Positions 21,842 to 24,126 of a stretch of 24,126 nt of DNA are shown here, one piece after another. The notes below the pieces were generated by a model. The model searched no databases. It was not told where the DNA came from and saw only the letters and a list, made by a program, of their open reading frames with translations. The number at the start of each line of letters is the position of its first letter. Position 1 is the stretch's first letter. The DNA is from a virus, in the IMG/VR virus record IMGVR_UViG_3300034375_012305, positions 1 through 24,126 of that record. The stretch is one strand, 5' to 3'. Position numbers and translations under genes: made by a program.

Positions 21842-24126
21842 TGTCAGATTTTGGCTATGATGATTTCATAGGGGGGTTAGCTGATCCGGGAATGGGAAAC
21901 CAAGCCGGCAATCAATTAGTGACCGAGCCGGGGCTTGGAGAAAGTCCACTCCCAGATCCGGGCGACATTCTGAGCCAAGCGGCAGGGGCACCAACAGATT
22001 TGCAGTCTGCCTTGTCTGTAACCTCGCAGCAGCCCGAAGACGGAACTGGAGTGCAAACTGTCTCTGTTGCGCCCACTGTAGACCCAACAGCCTTATCCAA
22101 TGCTCTGAATTCTTTAAGTGGTGGCGGAGACATACACCCTTTTTTGAAGACTATTCACGCTTCTTTCCCTATGCCAGAGATTATTGATCTTAAGTTGAAT
22201 GATCGTGGCCCTCTTTTGAACAAAACTTTGTCAATCAAAGTTAAAGTTTCCGGAGATTTCTTGTCAGATGAGTGGTTTTGGGAAGATTTTCTAGAATATT
22301 TTAAATTCAAGGCTTATTTGGTGCCGAATACGGACAAAGGAGAGAATGAAAGCATTAAAATTACTTCTCTTTTTGATGATTATGCCAAATATACAAATCA
22401 AATTGACTTTAAAAGAGAGAAAAAATCACTTTTAAGCATAACTGATCTTGAAAACAAAAGCAATAAATTAGAAAATAAGTATTTCTTTGAAGCGCAGATT
22501 GAAATACCAGAGAAGTTTTTAACAGGCCAATACGAGCATTATGTCGTAGTCCGTACCTTTTTCAGTCAACCTGATTTTTCTAGAGATTTTTTAAGCAATA
22601 CGAAAAATCAAGTATTAGATATGCTTAACAGCGAAAACAATGGACTATGGGACGCAATAAAGGTTGAGAAAACATCTAATTCCGAAGTTGTTTCTTATAA
22701 AAGAATTAGAGCTTACTATTTTGATGAGGGCTCCCAAGAGTTTTGGAATGGTGCGTTCTCTTTTTTCTTTCAAAATCAGAAATATTACGCAACAGATAGT
22801 ATTGATGATGATGTTAAAAATAATTTCAGATCTAGACAGCTTTTCTTTATGGATGTTTTGTTTTCAAAGCAAGACCTCTCTGATGAACTGTTGAAGCCAG
22901 TTGTCAGTAATTTAAAAACAGTAGATAAAAAGTTGGATATTGGCTTGAATAAGAAGATACAAACAATTCAAATTCCAACTCCAAACTCTGATGTTTATTT
23001 ATCGAAAGAGAAGGGCGGAGATGTCAAGGTTTTGTTTTCTTTGGATTTGTTTGAACTGATCAGACAGCATTCAGAACTTCCAGAAAGCCTTTTAGATTTT
23101 GTTCAAAAAGGGTTAGCAGGGGATACAGTAAAAACATTTGAAATATACGACAGAGGAGCCGCGACAGTGGCCTCTGGTCGCCATCAATACTCATTGGAAG
23201 TCAAAATTTCAGAAACATTCAAGCAGAATGTGGAAACTTTGATCAAAAGACTGACAGACTCTCAAAGGTTGTTGAATAACGCATTCGAAGAGGCCAAAAA
23301 AGAAGAAAATTACGATAAAGTAACAAGAGAGTTTTCTAGAAGTTTCGCTGAAACTGGCGGAAATGGTATGCAAAAGGACATTGATCAAGTCGCAAATGAA
23401 GTTTACGATGCTTTAACTACCAACTTTTTAGCTGATTTTGCGATTGGTTCTCTTACTTTGAAGAGAAAAAGAGTAAAAGAAGAGATCTTCAAAAAAGAAG
23501 AAGACCAATTCGCAGGTGAAGATGTTGTTTTAAGTTATACCACGCCCATAACTCTTTTTACAGATGTTATTTCAGCCGGTGAAATACAAATGTTTTCTTT
23601 TGAAGAAGTTACTTATAGTCCAAGTCTTTCCTACACTAGGGAAGAGTTTATGCAAAGCTACAATCTGAATAACACAGATGTTGAGCAGTTTAAAAATCTT
23701 CAAAAGAATATTGAAGATTTTGTTGTTTCTTTGCAGCAGTTGACAAACGCAAAAGATTTAGAAACTAAAAATGTGAAAAACCAATCAAACCAAAACAAAA
23801 CTAGACAAGTTAGGTTAGAACCAATTAGATTTGTATTTAAAAACATTTTTGCCCCTGCTAGCTACAATGAGGCGTTTGAATATAACGAGGAAGTTCTTTT
23901 CTCCGGCGAGCAAGAAACAATAGAGAAAGAAGAAGTGTTAACTTTCCCTCAAGGTGTTATTTACAATTTTATTCCATCGGCAACCACCGGTGAACAGCCG
24001 GATAAAAAACTAAAACAGTTAGAAAGACTAGATGAAGGTGATAAAAAGTTTATTTTCTCTGATAATTTAGGAATGTCTTTTGAGAATGCTGCCTTTAACG
24101 ATGCGCTTTCCAAGGTTGACGCAGAA
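21841..24126 (+). CDS. Large virion structural protein, 3' partial, with disordered N-terminal linker
   Basis: An uninterrupted frame of 762 codons runs from ATG 21841 to the window edge with no stop, so the C-terminus is missing. The start overlaps the previous stop as TAATG and has AGGAG 8 bases upstream. Residues 1-95 are rich in Gly, Pro, Ala, Gln, Ser and Thr (GGLADPGMGNQAGNQ, GESPLPDPGD, SQQPEDGTG) and look disordered; the DNA here is about 58% GC over 21901-22080, against roughly 25-40% nearby. From about residue 98 the protein changes to a mixed fold: PMPEIIDLKLNDRG, KVKVSGDFLSDEWFWEDF, YEHYVVVRTFFSQPDFSR. Then come a helical stretch (FKQNVETLIKRLTDSQRLLNN) and more strands. I do not recognise the family. 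Context makes it a further baseplate or tail structural protein. Confidence 0.85.
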   Translation, partial: MSDFGYDDFIGGLADPGMGNQAGNQLVTEPGLGESPLPDPGDILSQAAGAPTDLQSALSVTSQQPEDGTGVQTVSVAPTVDPTALSNALNSLSGGGDIHPFLKTIHASFPMPEIIDLKLNDRGPLLNKTLSIKVKVSGDFLSDEWFWEDFLEYFKFKAYLVPNTDKGENESIKITSLFDDYAKYTNQIDFKREKKSLLSITDLENKSNKLENKYFFEAQIEIPEKFLTGQYEHYVVVRTFFSQPDFSRDFLSNTKNQVLDMLNSENNGLWDAIKVEKTSNSEVVSYKRIRAYYFDEGSQEFWNGAFSFFFQNQKYYATDSIDDDVKNNFRSRQLFFMDVLFSKQDLSDELLKPVVSNLKTVDKKLDIGLNKKIQTIQIPTPNSDVYLSKEKGGDVKVLFSLDLFELIRQHSELPESLLDFVQKGLAGDTVKTFEIYDRGAATVASGRHQYSLEVKISETFKQNVETLIKRLTDSQRLLNNAFEEAKKEENYDKVTREFSRSFAETGGNGMQKDIDQVANEVYDALTTNFLADFAIGSLTLKRKRVKEEIFKKEEDQFAGEDVVLSYTTPITLFTDVISAGEIQMFSFEEVTYSPSLSYTREEFMQSYNLNNTDVEQFKNLQKNIEDFVVSLQQLTNAKDLETKNVKNQSNQNKTRQVRLEPIRFVFKNIFAPASYNEAFEYNEEVLFSGEQETIEKEEVLTFPQGVIYNFIPSATTGEQPDKKLKQLERLDEGDKKFIFSDNLGMSFENAAFNDALSKVDAE

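Noticed and set aside
21866-22133. Two overlapping minus-strand reading frames of 73 codons
   Set aside because: They lie opposite the GC-rich linker of a strong plus-strand gene with AGGAG. GC-rich DNA has few stop codons, and no ribosome binding site or protein pattern supports them.
1-24126. Extracellular contractile injection system or tailocin instead of a phage
   Set aside because: A gp55-like sigma factor heads the block and the giant-gene set resembles marine phages. However, no head, terminase or replication genes are in view, so this rests on context rather than proof.

Overview
This window reads as part of the late, virion-structural gene block of a tailed bacteriophage with a contractile tail (a myovirus). 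The sequence is AT-rich by eye. Every gene lies on the + strand, and genes are packed with 1-base or 8-base start/stop overlaps or gaps of at most 12 bases, except one 68-base gap at 2291-2358. The firm anchors are a gp25/GPW-type baseplate wedge protein (8566-8949) and a T4 gp6 / baseplate-J-type wedge protein (8961-10775). A T4 gp55-like late sigma factor sits at the left edge. The general look of the set (gp55-like sigma, LamG-bearing giant protein, DNRLRE-like protein, a short 'FFDKKEEV'-type protein) resembles uncultured marine myoviruses. That placement is from memory of protein families, not from a search, and the host cannot be named.

Layout. 1-853: 5'-truncated sigma factor and a 92-residue acidic helical protein that may be its partner. 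866-2290: a protein ending in an NlpC/P60-type cysteine peptidase domain, probably a tail-tip cell-wall hydrolase. 2359-3354: a spike or tail-tip protein with an HxH motif. 3354-8573: a 1739-residue helical virion protein, also ending in an HxH motif. 8566-10775: gp25-like and gp6-like wedge proteins. 10775-12340: a 521-residue protein with a DNRLRE-like beta domain. 12333-20789: a 2818-residue protein with two LamG-like domains, one inserted beta module and a conserved C-terminus. 20789-21841: a 350-residue protein of a family I associate with marine phages. 21841-24126: the first 762 codons of another large virion protein that runs off the window, with a GC-rich, Gly/Pro/Ala/Gln-rich N-terminal linker.

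How they work together (inference). The sigma factor and its possible partner would direct host RNA polymerase to late genes. The rest would build a baseplate: a hub/spike with peptidoglycan hydrolase, wedges nucleated by the gp25 and gp6 homologues, and very large peripheral proteins carrying beta-sandwich carbohydrate-binding-type folds that may contact the host surface. No tRNA, CRISPR array, insertion sequence, integrase, diversity-generating retroelement or convincing terminator was seen. The unusual part is the baseplate periphery: two giant genes make up about 57% of the window, and no separate genes recognisable as T4 gp7-gp12 are present.
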